Shown: positions 22,567 to 30,769 of the stretch, piece after piece
Numbering within the stretch: the first letter of the stretch is position 1
Layout: each line of letters begins with the position of its first letter
Assembly (NCBI GenBank): GCA_902598595.1
Contig: CACKCD010000003.1
Coordinates: 1 to 51,940, forward strand
Source: an uncultured Pelagibacteraceae bacterium
GTDB lineage: Bacteria; Pseudomonadota; Alphaproteobacteria; Pelagibacterales; Pelagibacteraceae
DNA: 51,940 nt
Direction: 5' to 3'
Translations under genes and position numbers: made by a program
The notes under the pieces: model-generated
Told to the model about the DNA's origin: nothing
Database searches by the model: none
The model's input: only the letters and a program-made list of their open reading frames with translations

Positions 22567-23689
22567 TTTTAAATTTCACGTGCATAGAATCTATAAATCC
22601 TTTTAAAGTTTTTAGAAATTCTGTCTCATTTACTAAAAAGGAGTCATGACCTTTATCTGTTTTAATCTCAGAAAAAGAGACATCTGCTCCAGAGGCATTA
22701 AGTGCAATAACTATATCTTTATTTTCTTTTGTTGTATAAAGCCAGTCAGAAGAAAATGAGATTACTAAAAATTTTGTTTTTTGATTTCTAAAAGCTTCGA
22801 TTAGTCCATTTTTAAAATGCTTAGATAAATCAAAATAATCCATCGCTCTTGTTATGTATAAAATAGAATTTGCATCAAATCTTTCGACAAAAGTACTACC
22901 CTGATGTCTTAAATAACTTTCAACTTGAAAATTTGCATCAAAACTAAATTCGTAATCAGCTTTTTCCTGAAGTTTTCTTCCAAATTTTTCTTGCATTCCT
23001 TTCTCGGACAAATAACTAATATGTCCCACCATTCTTGCGACTGCTAATCCATTTTTTGGTTGAACATTTTTGGCCAGATATTTTCCTTTATCCCAAACAG
23101 GATCTGCCATGATAGCTTGGCGAGCTAATTCGTTAAGAGCAATATTTTGTGCACTATGACTTGTACTACAAGCGATAGGAATTGCTGAGAATGTTTTATT
23201 TGGGAATATTGTGCAAAATTCTAGTAATTGCATTCCTCCCATAGATCCTCCTGTAGCGCAAAGAAGTTTTTCTATTCCAAGATGATCTAATAGAGTTTCT
23301 TGAGCCTTAACCATATCTCTTATAGTTACGACAGGAAAATTTAAGCCATATGGTTCTCTAGTTTTTTTATCTATCTCCTTAGGACCCCATGAACCCATAC
23401 ATCCTCCAATTACATTTGCACAAATTACAAAGTATTTATTTGTATCAATTGCTTTACCTGGTCCTACAGCAGTTACCCACCATCCTTCTTTTTTTGTTAC
23501 TGGATTAATTCCACTTACAAATTGATCTCCAGTAAGAGCGTGGAAAACTAATATAGCGTTGTCCTTAGACTTATTAAGTTTTCCGTAGGTCTCATATGCT
23601 AAAGGAAAATCTTTAACAGTTTGTCCGCAGTCTAATTTTAGTGCCTTAGAGACATTAAATGTCTTAATATTTTCAATTTTATAGTTCAT
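22550..23689 (-). CDS. metX: Homoserine O-acetyltransferase
   Basis: MetX acylates homoserine (acetyl in most members) in methionine synthesis. It is an alpha/beta-hydrolase with the Ser nucleophile in ATGGSMGGMQ (Ser 149), Asp in SFSSDWLYTT and His in DKGHDSFLV near the end. Length is 379 residues. The ATG at 23689 is the only sensible start; it stands two bases after the U-tract of a terminator hairpin and has no Shine-Dalgarno sequence at normal spacing. A SAM-II riboswitch lies upstream, so expression should fall when SAM is plentiful. Confidence 0.95.
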   Translation of the reverse strand: MNYKIENIKTFNVSKALKLDCGQTVKDFPLAYETYGKLNKSKDNAILVFHALTGDQFVSGINPVTKKEGWWVTAVGPGKAIDTNKYFVICANVIGGCMGSWGPKEIDKKTREPYGLNFPVVTIRDMVKAQETLLDHLGIEKLLCATGGSMGGMQLLEFCTIFPNKTFSAIPIACSTSHSAQNIALNELARQAIMADPVWDKGKYLAKNVQPKNGLAVARMVGHISYLSEKGMQEKFGRKLQEKADYEFSFDANFQVESYLRHQGSTFVERFDANSILYITRAMDYFDLSKHFKNGLIEAFRNQKTKFLVISFSSDWLYTTKENKDIVIALNASGADVSFSEIKTDKGHDSFLVNETEFLKTLKGFIDSMHVKFKNEKRI

Positions 23690-23691
23690 TC

Positions 23692-23718
23692 AAAAAAAAA
23701 GCCCAGCTAAACTGGGCT
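23692..23718 (-). terminator. Intrinsic terminator (attenuator) between SAM-II aptamer and metX
   Basis: On the minus strand AGCCCAG (plus 23712-23718) pairs with CTGGGCT (plus 23700-23706) around the loop TTTAG, a 7-bp GC-rich stem followed by at least eight T. It starts two bases after the aptamer and ends two bases before the metX ATG. The segment TTTAGCT in its loop and 3' arm (23705-23711) is the exact complement of AGCTAAA in the 3' strand of the aptamer (23727-23733), which suggests a switch between antitermination and termination. Confidence 0.88.
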
Positions 23719-23720
23719 AT

Positions 23721-23774
23721 CCCCTTTTTAGCTAAATTTATTATGCGCTTGCAATATGGTTAAATCAGCGCGAG
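23721..23774 (-). promoter_or_regulatory. SAM-II riboswitch aptamer upstream of metX
   Basis: Read on the minus strand, the segment starts CTCGCGCTGATTTAACC, continues ATATTGCAAGCGC and ends TTTAGCTAAAAAGGGG. As I recall it, this is nearly identical to the marine SAM-II aptamer used in structural work. The P1 stem is GCGCT/AGCGC; the next outer pair is lost (C opposite A). The 3' A/G-rich strand can form the pseudoknot that binds S-adenosylmethionine. The classic SAM-II switch hides a Shine-Dalgarno; here an intrinsic terminator follows directly. Confidence 0.93.
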
Positions 23775-23777
23775 TAA

Positions 23778-23806
23778 TGTTTACTAAATCATCACAAACT
23801 TGTCAA
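23778..23806 (-). promoter_or_regulatory. Predicted sigma-70 promoter of metX-metW-gloB
   Basis: Minus strand: a perfect TTGACA (23801-23806), a 17-base spacer, then TAAACA (23778-23783). The start point would fall around 23770-23772, at the first bases of the SAM-II aptamer. The exact -35, ideal spacing and position at the aptamer edge support it; the -10 is weak. Confidence 0.6.
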
Positions 23807-23869
23807 TTTTATATGAAATGAAAGATTTATAGAAATAATCGAACATTTTATATATTAACATTAATAAAT

Positions 23870-24952
23870 ATGAGATTACCGAAACCAAATAAAATTCCAG
23901 GCATTAAATATGTAGCTGGTTTAAGCTCTTTTAAGCGAAAACTAGTCAAAATTAAACTTTCCGCCAATGAGTCAGCTTTAGGACCAAGTCCGAGAGCTAT
24001 AAAGGAATATAATAAAATTTCTAAAAATTTTAAAAGGTATCCCGATTCCAATGGCAATTCTTTGAAAAATACAATCGCAAAAAAATTTAAACTTGATAAA
24101 AATAGAATTATTTTAGGCTCAGGCTCTGATCAGATATTTGAATTAATTTGTAGAGCTTATATTAAAAAAGGTGACGAAGTAATAGTCCCTAGATACAGTT
24201 TTATTATTTATAGACTTTATAGCAAGAGTAATGGAGCTAAAATAGTTTACTCAAAAGAAAAAAATTTTACAGTTTCGGTTAAAGACATTCTTTCTAAAGT
24301 TACTAAGAAAACAAAAATAGTTTTTTTGGCTAATCCAAACAATCCGACTGGAACTTTTATAAATAAACAAGAACTTAAGAATTTAAGAAAAAAACTTAGA
24401 AATGATATTTTATTAGTCGTAGATGATGCGTACTTTGAATATGTTAAACAAAAAAATTATTCATCTGGTCTTAAATTATTTTCCAAATACAAAAATGTTT
24501 TAATAACAAGGACTTTTTCTAAAATTTATGGTTTAGCAGGATTAAGAGTTGGATGGGGATATGCGTCTAAAGCAATCATTGATATTTTAAATCAAATAAA
24601 ACCTCCCTTTAATGTTAACAGACCAGCTTTATTTGCTGCATCCGCAGCTATCGAAGATAGCAAATGGTTACAAAAAGAGATTAAACATATTAATAAGTGG
24701 AGTAAAATATTTTTTAATGCTTTTAAAAAAATGAAAATTGAAACAAATGAAAGTAAGGTTAATTTTTTACTAGTTAATTTTGATAGAGTTAATATTAGTT
24801 CTAATAAGGTGTTTCAAAAATTAGCTAGGTCAGGTATCTTAGTTAGAAAAATGGATATTTATGGTATAAAAAATTCACTAAGAATAACTATTGGTAAAAG
24901 CAAAGAGAATAAAAAATTAATTATTAGTTTAAATAAAATATTAAATGTTTAA
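23870..24952 (+). CDS. hisC: Histidinol-phosphate / aromatic aminotransferase
   Basis: This is a PLP-dependent class I/II aminotransferase of the HisC family, 360 residues. Visible marks are KIKLSANESALGPSPRAIKE, GSGSDQIFELICRAY, LANPNNPTGTF, DDAYFEYV, and the PLP Lys (about 218) in TRTFSKIYGLAGLRVGWGY. It overlaps tyrA by 8 bp, so it probably also or mainly transaminates aromatic keto acids for Tyr/Phe synthesis. HisC of several bacteria accepts both substrates, and sequence alone does not decide. It diverges from metX across 180 bp. Confidence 0.88.
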   Translation: MRLPKPNKIPGIKYVAGLSSFKRKLVKIKLSANESALGPSPRAIKEYNKISKNFKRYPDSNGNSLKNTIAKKFKLDKNRIILGSGSDQIFELICRAYIKKGDEVIVPRYSFIIYRLYSKSNGAKIVYSKEKNFTVSVKDILSKVTKKTKIVFLANPNNPTGTFINKQELKNLRKKLRNDILLVVDDAYFEYVKQKNYSSGLKLFSKYKNVLITRTFSKIYGLAGLRVGWGYASKAIIDILNQIKPPFNVNRPALFAASAAIEDSKWLQKEIKHINKWSKIFFNAFKKMKIETNESKVNFLLVNFDRVNISSNKVFQKLARSGILVRKMDIYGIKNSLRITIGKSKENKKLIISLNKILNV

Positions 24953-25841
24953 TAAAATTACTATCATTGGATGCGGATTAATCGGATCTTCTTTACTAAG
25001 GGCTATTGATAAAAAAAAACTATCAAAAGAAATAAATGTTTTTGATAAATCAAAAGAGGCTTCAGAATTTGTTAAAAAGAATCTTTCAGCTAAAGTTTTC
25101 AATAATGTTGCTGAGTCGGTGTTAGGATCGGATTTAGTAATTATTTCCTCTCCTCTAAGTAGTTATAAAGAAATTTTGCTTTCTATAAAATCTAATCTTA
25201 AAAAAGATGTTATTTTAACTGACACAGGATCTGCAAAGAAAGAAATTAATAAAATTATAAGTAATTTAAATTTAGATAATGTTCACTGGATATCTTCTCA
25301 CCCAATAGCTGGAACCGAGTTTAGTGGCCCAGAGTCTGGTTTTGCTGAATTATTAAAAGATAGGTGGTGTATTTTGTCAACTGAAAACCAAAAAGAGACT
25401 CAACAATTAAGCCTACTGAAAAAATTTTGGGAAGCATTAGGCAGTAAAGTTAAATTTATGTCTTTTGAGGATCATGATTATGTTCTTTCTTTAACTAGTC
25501 ATTTACCACATGCAATAGCTTACAGTATTATTAGAACAGTTACAAAAAATGATGACAAGTTTAAAGACGAAATAATCCAATATAGCGCCAGTGGATTAAG
25601 AGATTTTACTAGAATTGCTGCTTCTGACCCAATTATGTGGAGAGATATATTTATTGATAATAGTGAAAATATTTTAAAAGTTTTAGATAGTTTTTCAGAG
25701 AGTCTAGAGGAGATTAAAAAAGCTATTAAAAGTAAGAATAGTGATAAATTAAATAGTATTTTTTCTTCTACAAGAAAACTAAGAAAAGAAATAATAAAAG
25801 CTGGTCAAGAAACCGACAAACCAAACTTTGGTAGAAAATAA
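24945..25841 (+). CDS. tyrA: Prephenate / cyclohexadienyl dehydrogenase
   Basis: This enzyme makes the oxidative decarboxylation step of tyrosine synthesis, on prephenate or arogenate. It has an N-terminal NAD(P) fold (ITIIGCGLIGSSLLRAID), then ILTDTGSAKKEI, the family motif SSHPIAGTEFSGPESGF, LTSHLPHAIAYSI and SGLRDFTRIAASDPIMWRDI. Length is 298 residues, with no chorismate mutase or ACT domain fused. It overlaps the upstream aminotransferase; with it, it could complete tyrosine synthesis. It converges on plsC one base apart. Confidence 0.92.
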   Translation: MFNKITIIGCGLIGSSLLRAIDKKKLSKEINVFDKSKEASEFVKKNLSAKVFNNVAESVLGSDLVIISSPLSSYKEILLSIKSNLKKDVILTDTGSAKKEINKIISNLNLDNVHWISSHPIAGTEFSGPESGFAELLKDRWCILSTENQKETQQLSLLKKFWEALGSKVKFMSFEDHDYVLSLTSHLPHAIAYSIIRTVTKNDDKFKDEIIQYSASGLRDFTRIAASDPIMWRDIFIDNSENILKVLDSFSESLEEIKKAIKSKNSDKLNSIFSSTRKLRKEIIKAGQETDKPNFGRK

Positions 25842-25842
25842 C

Positions 25843-26550
25843 TTAATTAAATTTTTTAATTTCTGAATAAATTTTATTTTCTATTTCTTTAATAAATTCA
25901 TCTTTATTCTTGCCTGGCATAATTGGCTCTAAGAAAGAAACATTTATGTTGCCGGGGTGTTTTATAAAGCTGTTCTTAGGCCACACTTTTCCAGAGTCTA
26001 AAGCAACTGGCACACAAGGTAAATTTAATTTATCATAAATTCTTCCAACACCCTTTTTAAAGGGAACCTGTTCAAAGGGTTTAACTCTAGTGCCTTGAGG
26101 AAAAATTAATAAAGGTCTATTTTCATTAGTAATTTTATCTTTTACTTTATCAAAAAAATCTAAATTTTCTTTTGTTGTAGTTTCTCTTATAATTTCAATT
26201 GCACCAATTTTTTTTAAATACCATCCAAATAAAGGAATACTCAATAATTCTTTTTTAAGAATAAATACAGGCCCATTCAAGGGTATTTGTAGTACAAATG
26301 TTTCAAACATAGATTGATGAGCGGAGGCTACAAAAAATCTTTCTGTTTTTTTTAAATTTTCAACTCCATGAAAGAAAACTTTAGTATTAAGAATTAATCT
26401 CATTAATATGACGATATATCTTGCAGAGACTCTTCCAAAAAATAAAGTAAATTTACTTGGAAGAAACAATGTTGGAATAGCAAGAATAAAAATAAGAACT
26501 AAACCTGTATACAGTAAAATATTAAAAACAAAAGATTTTAAAAACTGCAT
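25843..26550 (-). CDS. plsC: 1-acyl-sn-glycerol-3-phosphate acyltransferase (PlsC family)
   Basis: This membrane acyltransferase of phospholipid synthesis has 235 residues with an N-terminal membrane segment at about residues 8-30. The catalytic block reads ASAHQSMFET: His 78 is followed after four residues by Glu 83, not the more common Asp. The second block is IFPQGTRVKPFE, with Gln where FPEGTR is usual; both variants occur in related proteins. Its start shares a base with the lysA stop. Which acyl donor or acceptor it uses cannot be read from sequence. Confidence 0.85.
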   Translation of the reverse strand: MQFLKSFVFNILLYTGLVLIFILAIPTLFLPSKFTLFFGRVSARYIVILMRLILNTKVFFHGVENLKKTERFFVASAHQSMFETFVLQIPLNGPVFILKKELLSIPLFGWYLKKIGAIEIIRETTTKENLDFFDKVKDKITNENRPLLIFPQGTRVKPFEQVPFKKGVGRIYDKLNLPCVPVALDSGKVWPKNSFIKHPGNINVSFLEPIMPGKNKDEFIKEIENKIYSEIKKFN

Positions 26551-27779
26551 TAGTAATTAATTAATTTGTGTAGATCTTGCTTTCGTCTGATGACAGTCAC
26601 TTTGTTTTTAGTTACAAGCAACTCAGCTATTAAAGGTTTTGTGTTATAATTTGATGAAAGAGATGCACCGTACGCTCCAACATCCATAATAGCCACATAG
26701 TCAGATTGACTAATTTTTTGGTAATTTTTGTATTTTATAAATCTACAAGTTGTTTCACATATAGGACCAACAAATTCTATAGCTTTATTAAATTTTTTGT
26801 TATTTTTAATTAAAGGTACAATATTGTGAGTAGCATCATATAGTGCTGGTCTCATAAAATCATTCATTCCAGCATTCAAAATAGCAAAAGTTTTATTAAC
26901 TCCTTTTTTCAAGTATTGAATTTTAGCAACAAGGACAGCTGCGTTTCCTAAAATAGCTCTACCAGGTTCAAAAATTATTTTACAATTATATTTTCTTTTA
27001 AATTTTTCAACTAAGTTTGAATAATTCTTCAGTTTAATTTTTCTGTCACTTTTTTTATAAGCAATACCAAAACCACCACCTAGGTCTACAAATTTAAAAT
27101 TAATTTTAGTTTTTAAAATAATTTCCTCTAAAACTTTTAGAGTTTTTTTAAAAGGATTTTCACTTAAAATTTGACTACCAATATGTACACTTATAGCCTC
27201 AAGTCTCAAATTTTTAAGTTTTTTAATATTTTGACAGAAGATTATTAAATTTTTTTTAGATAAACCAAATTTATCTTCTGCTTTTCCTGTAGATATTTTT
27301 TGATGTGTAGGAGCATTGATATCAGGATTTAGTCTGATGCCTATAGAAGTTTTTTTACCAATTTGACCAGATATTTTATTGATTACAACAGCTTCATTTT
27401 CAGACTCAACATTTATTAATAAGATATTCTTTTTAATAGCTAGTCTCAGCTCTTCTTCTGTTTTACCAACACCAGAAAATACAATCTTATTTGGTTTAAT
27501 ACCTGATTTTAATGTTTTTAGTAATTCTCCTCCAGACACTACATCTGCACCTGAGCCTATTTTTTTTAAAATTTTTAAGATCTGGACATTTGAATTTGCT
27601 TTAACGGAAAAACATATTAATGGATCTACTTTTTTAAAATTACTGTAAAAAGACTTATAATTTCTAATGATATTATCATTTGAGTATAGATAAAAAGGAG
27701 ATTTATACTTTAAGGCAAGTCTTTTTACAGAAGTGTTTTCAACAAATAGATTGTTATTTTTATATTTTATAGAGGACAT
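26550..27779 (-). CDS. lysA: Diaminopimelate decarboxylase
   Basis: LysA is the PLP enzyme that makes lysine from meso-diaminopimelate. The PLP Lys is residue 60 in CFSVKANSNVQIL. Other family blocks are SGGELLKTLKSG, SVHIGSQIL, VDLGGGFGIAY, FEPGRAILGNA and VGPICETTCRF. Length is 409 residues. It lies downstream of argH and a tiny lipoprotein gene, five bases from the latter, an arrangement common in alphaproteobacteria. Confidence 0.96.
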   Translation of the reverse strand: MSSIKYKNNNLFVENTSVKRLALKYKSPFYLYSNDNIIRNYKSFYSNFKKVDPLICFSVKANSNVQILKILKKIGSGADVVSGGELLKTLKSGIKPNKIVFSGVGKTEEELRLAIKKNILLINVESENEAVVINKISGQIGKKTSIGIRLNPDINAPTHQKISTGKAEDKFGLSKKNLIIFCQNIKKLKNLRLEAISVHIGSQILSENPFKKTLKVLEEIILKTKINFKFVDLGGGFGIAYKKSDRKIKLKNYSNLVEKFKRKYNCKIIFEPGRAILGNAAVLVAKIQYLKKGVNKTFAILNAGMNDFMRPALYDATHNIVPLIKNNKKFNKAIEFVGPICETTCRFIKYKNYQKISQSDYVAIMDVGAYGASLSSNYNTKPLIAELLVTKNKVTVIRRKQDLHKLINY

Positions 27780-27784
27780 TTTTA

Positions 27785-27895
27785 TTAAATTGTTATTATG
27801 AAATTAATTGATGATTTTTGATATTCTGGATCTGATTTTTTTCCACAAGACCCTAAAATAAATAATAAAATTATAACAGATAAAATTAATCTCAC
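27785..27895 (-). CDS. Small lipoprotein between argH and lysA (LptM/YifL-like)
   Basis: A 36-codon ORF starts at a GTG (27893-27895) overlapping the argH TGA stop by four bases (GTGA). It encodes a short hydrophobic signal, MRLILSVIILLFILGSC, with a lipobox LGSC (Cys 17), followed by GKKSDPEYQKSS and a short tail. A Cys-Gly pair just after a tiny signal, in this exact slot, is what the alphaproteobacterial LptM-type lipoproteins show; LptM of E. coli assists LptD maturation. The usual KGPLY motif is not obvious here (KKSDPEY instead). The product is probably an outer-membrane-directed lipoprotein; its function is inferred from context. Confidence 0.72.
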   Translation of the reverse strand: MRLILSVIILLFILGSCGKKSDPEYQKSSINFIITI

Positions 27896-29280
27896 TTTAA
27901 ATCCTTTTTGTATTTTTTTATCATCTTTGTAATGTTTTTTTCTGAAGTTCCCCCAAAAGAATTTTTTGAATTAACTGAATTTTTTACATTAAATACTTTT
28001 AAAACTTTATAATTTAAGTCTTTATAAAACTTTTTGAGTTCTTTTAAGCTTAGTTTATCTAAAGTCTTTTTATTTTTTTCAGCATAGTTGACTATTTTAG
28101 AAGATATTTTATAGGCTTCTCTAAAAGATAACTTTTTTTCTTTAACCAAATAGTCTGCAAAATCTGTTGCGGTTGTGTAACCTGTGTTGGCCATTTCTAA
28201 CATTCTTTTATTATTTGGTTTTACATTTTTGATTAATTCATTGCTCATTATTAAAGTATCTTTTAATGTATCAAATCCATCAAATACTAATGCCTTATCA
28301 TCTTGCAAATCTTTAAAATATGAAATTGGAAGACCTTTCATTATTGTAAGAATTGAATTTAGCTTACCATAATTTATTCCAGTTCTTCCTCTTATGAGTT
28401 CCGCAGGATCAGGATTTTTTTTCTGAGGCATAATTGATGAACCTGTCAACATTTTATCATTGAATTCAATTAGTTGATAAGCATCAGAATTTAAAATTAT
28501 AAAATCCTCTGCTAATCTTGACAAGTGCATTGCACAAACTGCACAACAATAAAGAAAATCTATAGCAAAGTCTCTATCGGAAACAGTATCTATAGAATTG
28601 TTAGTTGGTTTATTAAAACCTAATTTTTTTGCAGTAAAAGTTCTGTCGATATTATATGAAGTACCAGAGAGGGCTGCTGCTCCAAGAGGAGACTCATTCA
28701 TTAATACAAGACTATTGTAAAATCTCTTTTTATCTCTGTTAAGCATCTCATAGTAAGCTAAAAGATAATGAGCAAAAGAAATAGGTTGAGCATTTTTTAA
28801 ATGAGTGAAACCTGGCATCACAGTGCTAATATTCTTCTCAGCAATATTCACAATATTTTTCATTAATAAATTAAGTTCTTTAATTATTAGTAAAGTTGAA
28901 TCTTTAACCCAAAGCTTAAAATCTGTAACTACTTGATCATTTCTTGACCTAGCAGTGTGCATGTATCCCGCAGAATTTCCAATATTTTCATATAATTTTT
29001 TTTCTATATTTAAGTGAATATCCTCAAATTTTTCTTTAAAATTAAATTTACCTTTATCGATTTGTTTTTTTATTTTGTCTAAACCTCTAATAATTTTTTT
29101 TCCATCTTTTGAGGGTATGATTTTATTTTTAATAAGCATCTGCGTGTGTATTTTTGACGCAAAAATATCCTGGCTGTAGAGTCTTTTGTCTACATTTATT
29201 GATGCCCCGATTCTTTGAAAAGATTTAGAAGTAGAATTCTTAAATCTATTTGACCAAACAGTCTTATTTTTATTTACCAT
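27892..29280 (-). CDS. argH: Argininosuccinate lyase
   Basis: ArgH splits argininosuccinate into arginine and fumarate, the last step of arginine synthesis. Visible blocks include HTARSRNDQVVTDFKLWV, FTHLKNAQPISFAHYLLAY, SPLGAAALSGTSYNIDR and the superfamily signature GSSIMPQKKNPD. Length is 462 residues. It stands first in argH-lipoprotein-lysA and diverges from tlpA across only 27 bp. Confidence 0.96.
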   Translation of the reverse strand: MVNKNKTVWSNRFKNSTSKSFQRIGASINVDKRLYSQDIFASKIHTQMLIKNKIIPSKDGKKIIRGLDKIKKQIDKGKFNFKEKFEDIHLNIEKKLYENIGNSAGYMHTARSRNDQVVTDFKLWVKDSTLLIIKELNLLMKNIVNIAEKNISTVMPGFTHLKNAQPISFAHYLLAYYEMLNRDKKRFYNSLVLMNESPLGAAALSGTSYNIDRTFTAKKLGFNKPTNNSIDTVSDRDFAIDFLYCCAVCAMHLSRLAEDFIILNSDAYQLIEFNDKMLTGSSIMPQKKNPDPAELIRGRTGINYGKLNSILTIMKGLPISYFKDLQDDKALVFDGFDTLKDTLIMSNELIKNVKPNNKRMLEMANTGYTTATDFADYLVKEKKLSFREAYKISSKIVNYAEKNKKTLDKLSLKELKKFYKDLNYKVLKVFNVKNSVNSKNSFGGTSEKNITKMIKKYKKDLK

Positions 29281-29307
29281 AATCTATGTTATTCAATTTA
29301 AATTAAT

Positions 29308-29835
29308 ATGAAAATTAGTAAATCTTTTAAAATCTATATTCACATAATATTTGTATTTTTAATCAGCAAAACCCTTTTTGCCAGTGATGATTTTTCTAAA
29401 AATATAGTTATTTATGAAAAACCAAAGGCGATTAAAGAACTTAAATTTAAAGATTTTAATCTTCAAGAGGTCGATTTAACGAATAAAAAAGGCAACATAA
29501 TGATAATTAATTTTTGGGCATCCTGGTGCCTGCCCTGCAAAAGAGAAATGCCTTCTTTAGAAAAGCTAGCCCAAATGTATCCTGAGATAAAAGTTTACGC
29601 TATAAATATGGAGAAACCCAATAAACTTAGGGCAGCAGATTTTTTTAAAAGCATAGGAGTAATGAGTTTAGATATTTACTTTGATCCTGATTTTAAATTG
29701 GTTAAGCAGTTTAAAATGAGAGGTTTACCTACTAGCATATTAATAAATAAAAGCGGAAATGAATTTGGAAGAGTCGTTGGTGAAATTGATTTTAGTGATC
29801 AAAATTTTATAGAATTTCTTAAAAAGTATATTTAG
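29308..29835 (+). CDS. tlpA: TlpA-family periplasmic thioredoxin
   Basis: This is a thiol-disulfide protein with a signal/anchor segment at about residues 8-25 and a thioredoxin fold with the active site WASWCLPCKREMP (Cys 74 and Cys 77). The cis-proline motif MRGLPTSILI comes later. Length is 175 residues. The divergent tlpA-argH pair is common in alphaproteobacteria, where TlpA reduces partners in cytochrome oxidase copper-site assembly; that role here is inference. Its end overlaps the convergent HIG1 gene by 4 bp. Confidence 0.88.
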   Translation: MKISKSFKIYIHIIFVFLISKTLFASDDFSKNIVIYEKPKAIKELKFKDFNLQEVDLTNKKGNIMIINFWASWCLPCKREMPSLEKLAQMYPEIKVYAINMEKPNKLRAADFFKSIGVMSLDIYFDPDFKLVKQFKMRGLPTSILINKSGNEFGRVVGEIDFSDQNFIEFLKKYI

Positions 29836-30032
29836 TTTTTTAAAAAGTAAGCCATTAAGACTAAAACGATAATAGCGATAAACTGCAGTAGAACTCTTAG
29901 CTGCATCAATTTATTTGAATATTTTTTACTGGTACTTCCACCTTTAAATAAAGTATAAATACCCAATATTAAAACTATGGCAACAGCACCTAATAAGGAG
30001 AAACCAATAAAGTTAAATATAAATTCTGTCAT
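29832..30032 (-). CDS. HIG1-domain twin-transmembrane protein
   Basis: The 66-residue protein has two hydrophobic helices (about 8-28 and 46-63) joined by a basic loop, GGSTSKKYSNKLMQLRVLLQ. This loop and the following RVLLQFIAIIVL match the HIG1 (hypoxia-induced gene 1) family, whose mitochondrial members associate with cytochrome c oxidase supercomplexes. A related role in the inner membrane is plausible but inferred. Its start codon is 17 bp from the divergent esterase gene. Confidence 0.75.
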   Translation of the reverse strand: MTEFIFNFIGFSLLGAVAIVLILGIYTLFKGGSTSKKYSNKLMQLRVLLQFIAIIVLVLMAYFLKN

Positions 30033-30049
30033 TATAATAATTAAATATC

Positions 30050-30703
30050 ATGAGCTTTTCATTAAATACAATTGTTTTAGAGCCTTTATCAAAAGCTAAG
30101 CCTAAGAATGCTGTAATACTTTGTCACGGTTATGGAGGTGATGGAAAAGATATCTCTATTCTTGCAAGTTATTGGAAAACTCATTTGCCTGAAACAATAT
30201 TTATTTGTCCAGATGCTCCTGAAAAATGTGCAGCCAATCCATCTGGATTTCAATGGTTTGACCTTTTAGATCAAACTCCAGAACAGATTTTATCTAAGTC
30301 TTTGGTTGCTGAAATAAAATTAAATAAATTTATAGATGATATTAAAGAAAAATATAATCTACTAGCTAATCAAATTATAATTAGTGGATTCAGTCAAGGC
30401 TGCATGATAAGTTTGCAAACAGGTATTAAGAGAAAAGATAAAATTAATTCAATTATAGGTTATTCAGGTAAAATTATTGATACAGATCACTTAGGTAAAA
30501 ATATTTTTTCAAGACCAAATATTATTTTGATGCATGGAGATATAGACCAAGTTGTTACAATTGATGGATTGCTAGAAGCCAAAGATTTTTTTGCTAAAAA
30601 TGATTATAAAATTGAAACTAAGATTTTCAAAAATTGTGAGCACCGAATCCCGACAGAAGGATCAAGTTTAGGCTTACAATTTATAAAAAAACATTTGTAT
30701 TAG
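30050..30703 (+). CDS. Phospholipase/carboxylesterase family alpha/beta hydrolase
   Basis: A 217-residue serine hydrolase of the EstB/YpfH-like family. HGYGGDGKD forms the oxyanion region, the nucleophile elbow is SGFSQGCMI (Ser about 115), Asp is in LMHGDIDQVV, and His is in NCEHRIP. No signal peptide is visible, so it is likely cytosolic. The substrate cannot be read from sequence; the family includes carboxylesterases and lysophospholipases. Confidence 0.85.
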   Translation: MSFSLNTIVLEPLSKAKPKNAVILCHGYGGDGKDISILASYWKTHLPETIFICPDAPEKCAANPSGFQWFDLLDQTPEQILSKSLVAEIKLNKFIDDIKEKYNLLANQIIISGFSQGCMISLQTGIKRKDKINSIIGYSGKIIDTDHLGKNIFSRPNIILMHGDIDQVVTIDGLLEAKDFFAKNDYKIETKIFKNCEHRIPTEGSSLGLQFIKKHLY

Positions 30704-30769
30704 TTTATTTGGTCTGGTGTAACATATTTATAACTTGATAAAATTTTCTGTTTCAGTTAGCTTTTAGCA

